DNA from: a bacterium
Lineage (GTDB): Bacteria > Acidobacteriota > Polarisedimenticolia > Polarisedimenticolales > Polarisedimenticolaceae
Length of the DNA stretch: 39,866 bases
NCBI GenBank assembly: GCA_024226515.1
Contig: JAAELQ010000234.1
Location: forward strand, 1 to 39,866
Direction of reading: 5' to 3'
A program made the position numbers and the translations under genes. The notes under the pieces are model-generated. The model was not told where the DNA came from and searched no databases. It worked only from the letters and a program-made list of their open reading frames with translations. Shown piece after piece: positions 14,954 to 24,100 of the stretch (positions are counted from its first letter, which is position 1; each line of letters starts with the position of its first letter).

Positions 14954-16747
14954 TCAGGCCTTGCCGAACAGGTCGGGCTCCCGGTCCTCGTCCAGTCGCA
15001 TCAGGTGATCCAGCGAGAGCGGGCCCGAGCCGCGCCACACCAGCAGGAGCAACGAGAAGAAGACGAAGAACGTGAACTGGAAGCTGAGGTTGCCGCCGAG
15101 CAGGCTGCTGTCCGCGGTGCCGATCAGGTGCACCACGACCGCACCGGCCAGAATCACGGCGTTGGCCCCGGCCGCCACGCGCGAGACGAAGCCCAGCGCG
15201 AGGCTGGCGCCGCCGACAATATGGGCGAAGACGACCGACCAGGCGATCATCGTCTGCCCCTGGCCCATGCCGGCGCCCAGTGTCAGCTCCAGCTCGGACA
15301 TGTTGGTGATGAAGTAGATGCCCTTGAGCACGAGGGCGATGCCGAGATAGATGCGCAGCGCGTCCATCGGCCGCACGTGCTTGAGGCCGGGGATCAGCTC
15401 GGTGAGCGGCGGTCGGTCGGCCATCGTTTCACGACGCTTCGCCATCGCGACCGCATGTTCGCGTGCGACCGTCTCTTCCGTCTCGCGGTCGAAGCGCACG
15501 AGCAAGGTCAACGACGAGCAGCCCAGGACCAGCACGCCGAGGATCAGCAGCGCCTGTGGGTAGGTGATCGCCTCCGAACGCATGAGGAAACCCGCGGCCA
15601 CCGCACCCATGTTGCCGCCGGCGCCGACGATCCCGGCGACGGCGCCCAGCGCGCGCTTGTTGATGAACGGGACGATCGAGTAGGTCGCGCCCTCCGACAT
15701 CTGGACGAACAGGCTGAACACGATCATCGAGGGGATGGCCAGCGCGAGCACGCGCATCTGCGAGAAGAACATCAGCGCCACGCCCTCGATCGCCAGGGCG
15801 ATGAACAGCCACTTCACGCGGCCGCGCAGCCCGCCGCGCTGGACGAACTTGTCGCTGATGAAGCCGCCCAGCGTGCGGGCGAAGATGTTCATCAGGCCGA
15901 ACAGGCCCGCCACCAGTCCGGCGGTCTTGATCCCCAGATCGAAGTAATCCATGTAGTACAGAGCCGCGATGTTGTTGATCGTCAGCTCGATACCGAAGCA
16001 GGCGGCGTAGATCAGGAACAACGCCCAGACGCGGTGATCCTTCACCGCGGACAGGAACGCGCCCTTGTTCTTCGCCACCGAAGGCAGCTGTCCCTTCTCG
16101 CGCAGCTCCTTGAAGTTGCCGTTCGGAAGATCCGTCGTGAGGAAGAAGTAGGCGATGCCGGTGAGGAAGCAGACCGCGCCGGCGACGACCATCGCCCCGC
16201 GCCAGCCGACCGCGTCGCTGTAGCCCAGCGCAAGAAAGACGCCGAAGACCAGCGGCATCACCATCTGCGTGACGCCGCCGCCGAGGTTACCCCAGCCGGC
16301 GGAGGTCGCGTTCGCCGTGCCGACGCAGTTCGGCGCGAACATCACCGACGTGTGGTACTGGGTGATGACGAACGACGCGCCGATGACGCCGATCCCGAGG
16401 CGGAACAACAGGAAGGTCTCGTAGCTGGTCGACAGGCCGATGCACATGACCGGGATCGAGCCGCACATCAGCAGAATCGTGTAGGACAGGCGCGGGCCGA
16501 TTCGGTCGCAGAGCCAGCCGATGAACAGCCGCGCCACGATCGTGATCGCCACCGAGGCGATGATCGTGTTGCCGATCTGCGCCTTGGTCAGGCTGAGCTC
16601 TTCGCGCACCACCGCCATCAGCGGGGCGATGCCGAACCAGGCGAAGAAACAGAGGAAGAACGAGAACCACGACATGTGGAATGCCCGCATCTGGCGGGTC
16701 TTCAGACTGAAGAGAGTTATGCTGGTTGCCTTGTTCTGAACTTCCAC
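14954..16747 (-). CDS. nitrate/nitrite MFS transporter fused to a DoxX-type membrane domain
   Basis: 597 aa, well over the ~400-450 aa usual for the family. Residues 1-~435 are a 12-helix NNP/NRT2-type MFS porter: the first nitrate signature reads ANATSAGWGNLGGGVTQ and the second AGIVGAGGNMGAVAAGF. After a charged linker (RETEETVAREHAVAMAKRRE) residues ~468-585 form four more helices (LRIYLGIALVLKGIYFIT, VVFAHIVGGASLALGF, VILAGAVVVHLIG, TFFVFFSLLLLVW) with the look of the DoxX family of small quinone-linked membrane proteins. The GTG start is chosen for AGGTGAG 6 nt upstream. Last gene of the nar-act cluster, 25 nt after actF. Transport is well supported; a redox or anchoring role for the DoxX part is inference. 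Confidence 0.88.
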   Translation of the reverse strand: MEVQNKATSITLFSLKTRQMRAFHMSWFSFFLCFFAWFGIAPLMAVVREELSLTKAQIGNTIIASVAITIVARLFIGWLCDRIGPRLSYTILLMCGSIPVMCIGLSTSYETFLLFRLGIGVIGASFVITQYHTSVMFAPNCVGTANATSAGWGNLGGGVTQMVMPLVFGVFLALGYSDAVGWRGAMVVAGAVCFLTGIAYFFLTTDLPNGNFKELREKGQLPSVAKNKGAFLSAVKDHRVWALFLIYAACFGIELTINNIAALYYMDYFDLGIKTAGLVAGLFGLMNIFARTLGGFISDKFVQRGGLRGRVKWLFIALAIEGVALMFFSQMRVLALAIPSMIVFSLFVQMSEGATYSIVPFINKRALGAVAGIVGAGGNMGAVAAGFLMRSEAITYPQALLILGVLVLGCSSLTLLVRFDRETEETVAREHAVAMAKRRETMADRPPLTELIPGLKHVRPMDALRIYLGIALVLKGIYFITNMSELELTLGAGMGQGQTMIAWSVVFAHIVGGASLALGFVSRVAAGANAVILAGAVVVHLIGTADSSLLGGNLSFQFTFFVFFSLLLLVWRGSGPLSLDHLMRLDEDREPDLFGKA

Positions 16748-16772
16748 GGACCGCTCACCTGTTCCCTTCGGA

Positions 16773-17969
16773 CTACTGGTGGTGTCTCAGGCTCTCGTCG
16801 AGGTAGGGGTCTCCTCGAGGTATCAGGTCGGCCGCAGCGAGTCCCCGGCGCAGGAAGATCACGAACAGCGCGGCGGCGCCGACGACCGGCGCGATCTCCC
16901 AGATGCCGAGCACCGGAGCGCCTTCCTCGAAGACGGGCTGGATCATCACGTACAGATTGAGCCAGCGGCCGAAGAGCAGCAGGACGCACACCTTGAGCAG
17001 CATGCCGTCCCTCTGTTTTGCGGGGCGCGGCAGCAGGATCAGAAACGGAATCAACCAGTTCACCAGCACGTTGGCGGTCGAGAGCACGGCCCACGCGCCG
17101 TCGTGACGCCCGACGTAGTACGTGACCTCCTCGGGCAGGTTGCTGTACCAGATCAACATGTACTGGCAGAACCAGATGTAGGCCCAGAACGTGGAGAAGG
17201 CGAGGATGAGTTTGCCCAGGTCGTGCAGGTGGTGCTCGGAGACGACGCCGCGCAGCGCGCCGCTGCGGCGCAGCAGGATCACGACCAGCGTGATCAGCGC
17301 CAGTCCGCTGACGAACGCGCCCGAGAAGTTGTAGACGGCGTACATCGTGCTGAACCAGTGCGGCTGCAGCGACATCAGCCAGTCGAACGTGGACAGCGAG
17401 AACGTCACCGCGAACGCGGCCATGAATCCGGCCGACAGGGCTGCGCTCTTGCGGTATCCGGCCATGCCGCCCGTCTCGTCCTGCCGCCGCGACGTCCGGA
17501 TCATCGCGCTGTAGAACAGCAGCCAGACGACGAGATAGACGACGGTCCGCGCGATGAAGAACGGCAGGTTGAGCCAGCCGGCCTTTCCCTGCAGCAGCGG
17601 GTCCGACGCGACGACGTCGGCGTGGGACCACTCGTAGAGCACACCGATCCCGCCCAGCGTGAACAGGATCAGTACCGCCGCCACGGGCAGCGTGGAGGCG
17701 ACGGCCTCCGCCACGCGCTTGAAGCAGACGCTCCAGCCGGCGGAGCTCAAATAGAGAAAGGCGAGAAACAGCATCCCCGCCAGGCCCAGGCCGACGAAGT
17801 ACATCGCCGAGAGGAGCACGTTGGGCCAGACCCTCTCCGGCGCGACCGCGATCCCGACGAGAACGATGAGCAGCGAGGCCACGGGCACGATCGGCAGCCA
17901 GCCCGTGCCCCGCCGCCCGAGCTCGAAGCGTCGGGTCAGGACCGTATCGACTTCGGTGTGACTACTCAT
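16773..17969 (-). CDS. actF: alternative complex III subunit ActF (NrfD-like membrane protein)
   Basis: 398 aa with about ten transmembrane helices. It resembles ActC and the NrfD/PsrC quinone-interacting membrane subunits, and its place at the end of actABCDEF makes it ActF. Conserved-looking stretches include FDWLMSLQPHWFSTMYAVYNFSG and WYSNLPEEVTYYVGRHDG, typical of ActF. In the complex, ActC and ActF sit in the membrane; ActC holds the quinol site, and ActF may help in proton movement. The start overlaps the actE stop (ATGA), so translation is likely coupled. No frameshift or missing segment is seen. Confidence 0.93.
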   Translation of the reverse strand: MSSHTEVDTVLTRRFELGRRGTGWLPIVPVASLLIVLVGIAVAPERVWPNVLLSAMYFVGLGLAGMLFLAFLYLSSAGWSVCFKRVAEAVASTLPVAAVLILFTLGGIGVLYEWSHADVVASDPLLQGKAGWLNLPFFIARTVVYLVVWLLFYSAMIRTSRRQDETGGMAGYRKSAALSAGFMAAFAVTFSLSTFDWLMSLQPHWFSTMYAVYNFSGAFVSGLALITLVVILLRRSGALRGVVSEHHLHDLGKLILAFSTFWAYIWFCQYMLIWYSNLPEEVTYYVGRHDGAWAVLSTANVLVNWLIPFLILLPRPAKQRDGMLLKVCVLLLFGRWLNLYVMIQPVFEEGAPVLGIWEIAPVVGAAALFVIFLRRGLAAADLIPRGDPYLDESLRHHQ

Positions 17970-18559
17970 TGCGCATCTTCCACGGCCGGCTGCGCGGCCT
18001 GAAGCGAGCGGACGTGCAGGATCACGCGCCAGCGATCGTCGCGTTCGAGCTGCGAGGCGTAGGACGCCATGTTGCCCTGGCCGGTCGTGATCACGTGGTA
18101 CATCTTCCCGTCGGTCATCTGCATCGCGTTGTCGAGGTGCAGGTCCGGCGGCGGCGGAACTCCGCGGCGCGTCACGGTGCCGTCACCGCGTCCCGCGCCG
18201 CCGTGGCACACCGCGCAAAAGTTGCTGTAGACCACGGCGCCTCGCGCCACGGCGTCGGCGTCGTCGGCGGTGAACGGGTTGCGCAACTGCTGCCCCGCGA
18301 GCGCGGCACCCTCCGGCGTCGCCGGGTACTCGAACGGGGAATAGCCTCGGGCGACGCTGCCGGGGACGGGCCGCAGATCGATCTGCGTGCCGTCGTCGAG
18401 GGCCGCTGCCGGGCTCTGCGCATCGACGGCCACCGACTCGACCATGTCGGGGAAGAACTCCCAGTTGCGGCGCGATGGATCGGGCAGCAGGAGCCAGTGG
18501 GCACCGATCAACGCCGCCAGGACGAGGGCAAGCAGTCCGATGCTGATTACGCCCTTCAT
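17966..18559 (-). CDS. actE: alternative complex III monohaem cytochrome subunit ActE
   Basis: 197 aa. An N-terminal membrane anchor or signal (MKGVISIGLLALVLAALIGAHWLLL) is followed by PDPSRRNWEFFPDM and SPFEYPATPEGAALAGQQLRNP, sequences typical of ActE. A class-I cytochrome c domain follows, with one haem site CAVCH (~residue 119) and a likely Met ligand in TGQGNMASYASQL. ActE takes electrons from ActA and passes them to a soluble acceptor. Both ends overlap neighbours by ATGA: its start with the actD stop and its stop with the actF start. A longer open frame upstream lies inside actD and is not used. Confidence 0.94.
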   Translation of the reverse strand: MKGVISIGLLALVLAALIGAHWLLLPDPSRRNWEFFPDMVESVAVDAQSPAAALDDGTQIDLRPVPGSVARGYSPFEYPATPEGAALAGQQLRNPFTADDADAVARGAVVYSNFCAVCHGGAGRGDGTVTRRGVPPPPDLHLDNAMQMTDGKMYHVITTGQGNMASYASQLERDDRWRVILHVRSLQAAQPAVEDAQ

Positions 18560-19083
18560 TGGAAGCCCTCGCCGATATCCTCGCGCACTTCGAGTGCCCC
18601 GTGATCGCGCAGCAGTCGCTCGGCCATGTCCGGGTCCAGGTCGGCGTCGGTCTGACGGATCGCGAGCACGAAGCGATCGTCCGTGACGCGCGGGTGGATC
18701 ATCTCCGGTTTGCGCCACGGGTGCAGGCGCGATCGCAGCAACAGAACGAAGACCGTCCCCAGTCCGGCCATCAGCACCGCCGACTCGAACGTGACCGGGA
18801 TGAATGCCGGCACGGAGTTGAGCGGTTTGCCACCGATGTTGGCGGGCCAGTCGATCGCCGAGGTCCAGATCTGAAACGCCAGCATTGCCGCGGCGCCGAA
18901 GAACCCGAGCGCGAAACAGACCCAGGTGATGCGCGAGGGCTTGACGCCCATCGCGCGATCGATGCCGTGCACCGGGTACGGCGAGTAGACGTCGACGATC
19001 TCGTAGCCGCGCCCGCGGCAGGCTCGGGTGACGGACAGGATGTCCTCCTCCCGCTCGAACACGCCCATCAGATTGCGATTCAT
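18556..19083 (-). CDS. actD: alternative complex III subunit ActD
   Basis: 175 aa. A soluble N-terminal part (MNRNLMGVFEREEDILSVTRACRGRGYEIVDVYSPYPVHGID, an ActD hallmark) is followed by two transmembrane helices (WVCFALGFFGAAAMLAFQIW and FESAVLMAGLGTVFVLLL) with FIPVTFES between them, then a C-terminal soluble tail (DDRFVLAIRQTDADLDPDMAERLL). ActD is a structural subunit with no cofactor. The start overlaps the actC stop and the stop overlaps the actE start, both as ATGA. Confidence 0.94.
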   Translation of the reverse strand: MNRNLMGVFEREEDILSVTRACRGRGYEIVDVYSPYPVHGIDRAMGVKPSRITWVCFALGFFGAAAMLAFQIWTSAIDWPANIGGKPLNSVPAFIPVTFESAVLMAGLGTVFVLLLRSRLHPWRKPEMIHPRVTDDRFVLAIRQTDADLDPDMAERLLRDHGALEVREDIGEGFQ

Positions 19084-20453
19084 GAGTCGTCTCCCGCATG
19101 CGGCCGGCCGTAGCTCAGCACGCCCTTGATCTCGCCCATCGAGATGACCGGAAGGAAACGGACGAACAGCAGGAACAACGTGAAGAACAGCCCGAAGCTG
19201 CCGATCAGCGTCGCGATCTCGATCTTGGTCGGCACGTAGCCGTGCCAGCTCGAGGGAAGGAAGTCGCGGTGCAGCGAGGTCACGATGATGACGAAGCGCT
19301 CGAACCACATCCCGACGTTGATGAACAGCGAGAGGATGAAGACGAGCAACAGATTCGTGCGGATCTTCTTGAACCACAGCAACTGCGGCGTCAGCACGTT
19401 GCACGAGACCATGATCCAGTAGGCCCAGGCGAAGGGTCCCATGGCCCGGTTCATGAACACGAACTGTTCGTAGGGGTTGCCCGAGTACCAGGCGATGAAG
19501 AACTCGGTGGCGTAGGCCGTGCCCACGATGCCGCCCGTGCCGATGATCAGCTTGCACATCGAACCGACGTGACCCACCGTGATGTAGGCCTCGAGCCGCA
19601 TCACCTTACGGGCGACGAGCATCAGCGTCAGCACCATCGCCAATCCGGAGAAGATCGCGCCGGCGACGAAGTACGGCGGGAAGATCGTCGTGTGCCAGCC
19701 CGGGATGACGGAGGTCGCGAAGTCGTAGCTGACGATCGTGTGCACGGAGAACACGAGCGGCGTGGCCAAGCCGGCCAGCAGCATGTAGACCGTCTCGTAG
19801 CGCAGCCAGGTCTTCGTCGAGCCGTTCCAGCCCAGGCTGAAGAAGCCGAACAGCTTGCGCTTGATCTGCGATGTCGTCCGATCGCGCAGTGTGGCCAGGT
19901 CCGGGATCATGCCGATGTACCAGAACGAGAGCGAGACGAGGAAGTACGTCGACACCGCGAACACGTCCCAGCACAGCGGCGAGCGGAAGTTGATCCACAG
20001 CGGACCGCGCGTGTTGGGGTAGGGGAAGACGAAGTAGGCCAGCCACGGCCGGCCCATGTGGATCAGCGGAAACAGGCCCGCGCACATGACGGCGAAGATC
20101 GTCATCGCCTCGGCCGAGCGGTTGACGGCAGTGCGCCAGCGCTGGCGGAACAGGAACAGCACGGCCGAGATCAGCGTGCCCGCGTGACCGATGCCGATCC
20201 AGAACACGAAGTTCGTGATGTCGAAGCCCCAGCCGACCGTGCGGTTGAGGCCCCAGACGCCGATGCCGGTGCGCAGCAGGTAGATCACCGCGGCGGCGCC
20301 CAGGCCCAGGGCGGACACCGCCAGCGCCATGCCGGCCCACCACAGGCCGGTCGGGCTGTTCTCCAGCGGACGGCAGACGTCATTGGTGACGTCCGTGGGC
20401 TGCCGGTTGCCCTCGACCAGCGGCAGGCGCAGTCCCGTGGCCATATCACTCAT
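19080..20453 (-). CDS. actC: alternative complex III quinol-binding membrane subunit ActC (NrfD-like)
   Basis: 457 aa with about ten transmembrane helices, of the NrfD/PsrC superfamily. Strong ActC-like stretches include DITNFVFWIGIGHAGTLISA, LFPLIHMGRPW, FPYPNTRGPLWINFRSPLCWD and NVGMWFERFVIIVTSLHRDFLPSSW. ActC faces ActB and is expected to hold the quinol oxidation site. It starts 3 nt after the actB stop and its own stop overlaps the actD start. Length and motif content are normal, so the subunit looks intact. Confidence 0.95.
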   Translation of the reverse strand: MSDMATGLRLPLVEGNRQPTDVTNDVCRPLENSPTGLWWAGMALAVSALGLGAAAVIYLLRTGIGVWGLNRTVGWGFDITNFVFWIGIGHAGTLISAVLFLFRQRWRTAVNRSAEAMTIFAVMCAGLFPLIHMGRPWLAYFVFPYPNTRGPLWINFRSPLCWDVFAVSTYFLVSLSFWYIGMIPDLATLRDRTTSQIKRKLFGFFSLGWNGSTKTWLRYETVYMLLAGLATPLVFSVHTIVSYDFATSVIPGWHTTIFPPYFVAGAIFSGLAMVLTLMLVARKVMRLEAYITVGHVGSMCKLIIGTGGIVGTAYATEFFIAWYSGNPYEQFVFMNRAMGPFAWAYWIMVSCNVLTPQLLWFKKIRTNLLLVFILSLFINVGMWFERFVIIVTSLHRDFLPSSWHGYVPTKIEIATLIGSFGLFFTLFLLFVRFLPVISMGEIKGVLSYGRPHAGDDS

Positions 20454-20456
20454 TGC

Positions 20457-23426
20457 TTATTCTTCCTCACGATTGCGCACCAGGGTCAGGTAGCCGACGA
20501 CAGGCTTGACGCCGAGCTCCTCCAGCACCGTGAAGTGGCGCGGGTCGTGCTTGCGTTGCGCGACCTGGCTCTCGGGGTCGTTCGTGTCGCCGAAGGCGAT
20601 GGCGTTCGCAGGACAGGACTGGGCGCACGCAGGCTGAATGTCTCCGTCGGCCAGCGGCCGCCCCACGCGTTTGGCTTCCGCCTTGGCGTCCTGGATGCGT
20701 TGCACGCAGAGGCTGCACTTCTCCATCACTCCGCGCGAGCGGACCGTCACGTCGGGATTGAGCACGAGGTTCTGCAGGCGATCGTCGTGCGGATAGTCGA
20801 ACCAGTTGAACCGCCGCACCTTGTACGGACAGTTGTTCGCGCAGTAACGGGTGCCGACGCAACGGTTGTAGATCTGCTGGTTCAGCCCCTCGGCGCTCTG
20901 GACCGTGGCCTGCACGGGACACACCGTCTCGCACGGCGCGTTGTCGCAGTGCTGGCACATCATCGGCATGTGGACGACGTCGACCTCGGGCTCTTCGCCC
21001 CCGTAGTAGCGATCGATCCGCATCCAGTGCATCTCTCTCGCGCGGCGCACCTCGTCCTTGCCGACGACCGGTACGTTGTTCTCGGCCTGGCAGGCGATCA
21101 CACAGGCCGAGCAGCCCGTGCAGGCCGTCAGGTCGATGGCCATACCCCAGTGATGGGGTTCCTTCGGATGGTCGTGCCACAGCGTGGCGGTGTCGTGATG
21201 TCCGTGGCCTCCGGCGCCGGGGTCCCGGCGCCACTCGGCCAGCGTCGTCTCCTGCGCGATGGCGCGGTGCGTCTTGCCGCCCATCGCCAATCGCTTCGGG
21301 ACGTCCAGGGAGTGGTGCAGCTGGGTCGTGACCAGCGTGTGCCGTCGTCCGGCCTTCTCCACGCGGACGCGCCGCCCGCCGTAGGCCAGCCGGCCGTCGC
21401 TCCAGGCCAGCAGCGGGGCCGCGTTGGTGCCGATGGTCTCTCCGGGCTCGAGCGTCAGGCGCCCCTCGAGCCATTGCGGCCCGACGCGCGCGAAGCGGTC
21501 GGTTCCCTCGCGTCCGTAGCCCAGCCCCACCGCCACGGTCTGCGTGTGCTGGCCCGACTGGACCAGCGCCGGAAGCTCGATCGACGCCTCGGACGTACCG
21601 TCGACGGTCAGCCGGATGACGTCTCCGTCCGACACGTCCAGCGCGTCGGCGGCGGCGCGGGAGATGGCCGCGAAGTTGTCCCACACGGTCTTCGCGATCG
21701 GATCGGGAAGCTCGTGCAGCCAGGGGTTGTGCGCGTGCCGACCGTCGAACATGCCGGCCGACGGGTGCAACTCGAGGGCCCAGGCATCGGTCTCCGGCTC
21801 GCGCCAGCCCCGCGGGGCCGTGACGGCGGAGGCGTCGAAGGCGTGCGCCGTATCCTCGCGCTGCAGGCGGACGGAGCCGTCGTGCAGGGTCGCGTTCCAG
21901 AAGGCGTCGAATGACGACGGCGCGTCGGCCTGTCTTCGCGGGAAGACCTCGCTGCGCCACGACTCCCGCAACAGATCGTAGGCCGAAGCGTTCCGCCCGG
22001 ACCAGGTCGCGAGGGACTCCAGCAACGGCCGCGTCGAACCGATCGACCGCAGGGCGGGTTGCCGGAGCGAGACCACGCCGGCGACCGATTCCGCATCGCC
22101 CCACGCCTCGAGGTAGTGCGGCTCGGGACAGACGAAGCCCGCGAGCCGTGCGGTCTCGTTCTCGCGCTCGGCGAACGACACGACCAACTCGACGCGCTCC
22201 AGTGCCCGGGCGACCCGTTCGCCGTCGGGCAGGTCGTACAGCGGGTTGATCCCGCGCACGAACAGCGCGGCCACCGAGCCCGCTTCGATCTCGTCCAGCA
22301 GACGCGCGAGTTCTTGTTCGTCCCCGTGATGTCCCGCCGCGTGGCCGTCCAGATCGATCGTCGACTTGCCCGCGTCGGGGGCGTAGTTACCGAGAAGATG
22401 ATTGACGTAGTTGGTCAGGCGCTGGGCGGTGAGGTCGTTCTCTCCGCATACGACCAGCGTCCTGCCGCGCGGCGCATCCCACAGCGCGCGGGCGATCTCG
22501 GCGATCGTCGCCACATCGACCGGAGAGGCCGGGGTCGACCCGAACGGCGGGCGCGTTCCGCTGAGCTTGGCCAGCTCGCCGGCCAGCTGCGCCGCGATGG
22601 AGGCCATGGCGCCGGAGGGCACGACGACGCGCCGGTCCGCGTTGCTGCCGGTCAGCGTCATCCGCGACTCGAGCTGGATGTGGTGCGAGAACTTCTCCGC
22701 TCCGTGATCGATCGCGCGCCCCGCCCGATATCCCGCCGCATGCTCCACGGGGGAGAGCCACTGTCCGAGGAAGTCGGCGCCCAGGCCGACGATCACCTCG
22801 GCCCGTTCGAAGCGGTAGCGCGGGACGACCCGCAGACCGTGTGTCTCTCGGTGTGCGTCGGCGATCGCCGAGACGGAGAACGCGTCGTAGGTCACGTGGC
22901 GGCCGCCGAACGGCGCGAGGAAGTCGGCGATGCGCCTACGCTCGGTCGGTCCGCTGGTCGAGTCCGTGAGGAAGCGAACGCCCCCACCGGACGTCAGCAC
23001 CGCCGCCAGGCGGTCGGCGATCTCGCGATCGACCTCCCGCCACGTCGCCGGCTGGCCCTGCCGTAACGGATTCCGCAGTCGCTTCGAGTCGTAGAGGCCG
23101 ACGACGCTCGCCTGCCCGATGGCGCACAGACCTCCCGCCGACACGGGGTGGTCCGGGTTGCCCTCGAGCTTGATCGGCCGCCCGTCGCGGTTCTTGGTCA
23201 GAACCCCGCAGCCGGCGGGGCAGGCGCCGCACACCGACGCGTACCAGTACGCCTTGCCCGGCGTAACCTCTTCCGGGCGGACGAGGAACGGCATGACGCC
23301 GTGCTCGACACCGCGACTGCAACCCACCAGCGTCGTTCCGCCGAGGGCGAATCCGGCCAGTCGCAGGAACTCCCGCCGCTTGAAGTCGTTGTTCTGTCGC
23401 TCGTCTCGGCTCATCGGGTTGCCCAT
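20457..23426 (-). CDS. actB: alternative complex III iron-sulfur subunit ActB (molybdopterin-like domain plus Fe-S domain)
   Basis: 989 aa. The N-terminus has a Tat-type sequence (KRREFLRLAGFALGG) leading to a lipobox-like LVGC, so it may be exported by Tat and lipid-anchored. The first ~650 residues match the molybdopterin-oxidoreductase fold (CGACPAGCGVL, KLEGNPDHP, GGLCAIGQASV), which in known ActB proteins holds no molybdenum. The C-terminal part is a four-cluster ferredoxin-like domain: CTGCSACVIACQAENNVP, CQHCDNAPCETVCP, CVGTRYCANNCPYK and CSLCVQRIQ...CAQSCP. It relays electrons from quinol to ActA. The ATG at 23426 is 4 nt after actA; a second ATG at 23414 is also possible, and neither has a strong ribosome site. 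Confidence 0.94.
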   Translation of the reverse strand: MGNPMSRDERQNNDFKRREFLRLAGFALGGTTLVGCSRGVEHGVMPFLVRPEEVTPGKAYWYASVCGACPAGCGVLTKNRDGRPIKLEGNPDHPVSAGGLCAIGQASVVGLYDSKRLRNPLRQGQPATWREVDREIADRLAAVLTSGGGVRFLTDSTSGPTERRRIADFLAPFGGRHVTYDAFSVSAIADAHRETHGLRVVPRYRFERAEVIVGLGADFLGQWLSPVEHAAGYRAGRAIDHGAEKFSHHIQLESRMTLTGSNADRRVVVPSGAMASIAAQLAGELAKLSGTRPPFGSTPASPVDVATIAEIARALWDAPRGRTLVVCGENDLTAQRLTNYVNHLLGNYAPDAGKSTIDLDGHAAGHHGDEQELARLLDEIEAGSVAALFVRGINPLYDLPDGERVARALERVELVVSFAERENETARLAGFVCPEPHYLEAWGDAESVAGVVSLRQPALRSIGSTRPLLESLATWSGRNASAYDLLRESWRSEVFPRRQADAPSSFDAFWNATLHDGSVRLQREDTAHAFDASAVTAPRGWREPETDAWALELHPSAGMFDGRHAHNPWLHELPDPIAKTVWDNFAAISRAAADALDVSDGDVIRLTVDGTSEASIELPALVQSGQHTQTVAVGLGYGREGTDRFARVGPQWLEGRLTLEPGETIGTNAAPLLAWSDGRLAYGGRRVRVEKAGRRHTLVTTQLHHSLDVPKRLAMGGKTHRAIAQETTLAEWRRDPGAGGHGHHDTATLWHDHPKEPHHWGMAIDLTACTGCSACVIACQAENNVPVVGKDEVRRAREMHWMRIDRYYGGEEPEVDVVHMPMMCQHCDNAPCETVCPVQATVQSAEGLNQQIYNRCVGTRYCANNCPYKVRRFNWFDYPHDDRLQNLVLNPDVTVRSRGVMEKCSLCVQRIQDAKAEAKRVGRPLADGDIQPACAQSCPANAIAFGDTNDPESQVAQRKHDPRHFTVLEELGVKPVVGYLTLVRNREEE

Positions 23427-23430
23427 TCGT

Positions 23431-24084
23431 TCAGTAGTGGCATGTGACACAGTCGAGGGACGGATCGACCGGACGTCCGGCAAGGCGCGTGCCGCCGGAC
23501 TCGCGATGGCAGTTCACGCACCAGCCCATGCTGAGGCTCGAGAACTGACGGACACGGTCCATGCCCTCGATGGGGCCGTGGCAGCGCTGACAGGTGACGC
23601 CGGCGGTGACGTGGGGTCGGTGATCGAAGTAGACGAAGTCGGGGACCTGGTGCACGCGGCTCCAGACGATCGGTTGTTCCTCGCGCTCGGGGTCCCGGAC
23701 GAGCTGCTCGTCGAGGCCGAGCGAGTCGTACAGTTTCTGCAGTTCCGCCGAGACCAGCGGAACGACTTCGCGCCCCTCCTCGCCGGCGACCCGCTCTTCC
23801 TCGCGAATCGAGCCGAGCGGCGCGGTCACGTAGCGGTGGCAGTTCATGCAGATGTTGGAGGACGGGATCCCGGCGTGTCGGCTGCGCTCCGCTCCCGGAT
23901 GGCAGTACAGGCAGGGAATCGCCAGCTCACCGGCGTGGACCCGGTGCGAGTAGGCGATCGGCTGTTCGGGACGGTAGCCCTCGTTGTTGCCGACCAGATT
24001 GAAGCGGGTCAGCGCGGACACGAGCGACGCCGACACGATGCCGATGCCGAGGACGAGTACGATGATGACGACGCGGACTCTCAT
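23431..24084 (-). CDS. actA: alternative complex III pentahaem cytochrome ActA
   Basis: 217 aa. An N-terminal membrane helix (MRVRVVIIVLVLGIGIVSASLVSAL) is followed by five CXXCH motifs: CLYCH, CMNCH, CQRCH, CVNCH and CVTCH, the last at the very C-terminus. The spacing and the stretches QPIAYSHRVHAGELAIPCLYCHPGAERS and QVPDFVYFDHRPHV (shortened here) are characteristic of ActA, which receives electrons from ActB. It follows narK by 16 nt with a weakly placed AGGAG. First gene of the act block; all six conserved subunits follow in the standard ABCDEF order. An actG gene is not seen. Confidence 0.94.
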   Translation of the reverse strand: MRVRVVIIVLVLGIGIVSASLVSALTRFNLVGNNEGYRPEQPIAYSHRVHAGELAIPCLYCHPGAERSRHAGIPSSNICMNCHRYVTAPLGSIREEERVAGEEGREVVPLVSAELQKLYDSLGLDEQLVRDPEREEQPIVWSRVHQVPDFVYFDHRPHVTAGVTCQRCHGPIEGMDRVRQFSSLSMGWCVNCHRESGGTRLAGRPVDPSLDCVTCHY

Positions 24085-24100
24085 GGTTCGGAGAGACTCC

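Noticed and set aside
19098..21914. Long open frame on the plus strand opposite actB/actC
   Set aside because: Composition rich in Gln, Arg, Asp and His without recognisable motifs; the opposite strand codes for clear ActB and ActC.
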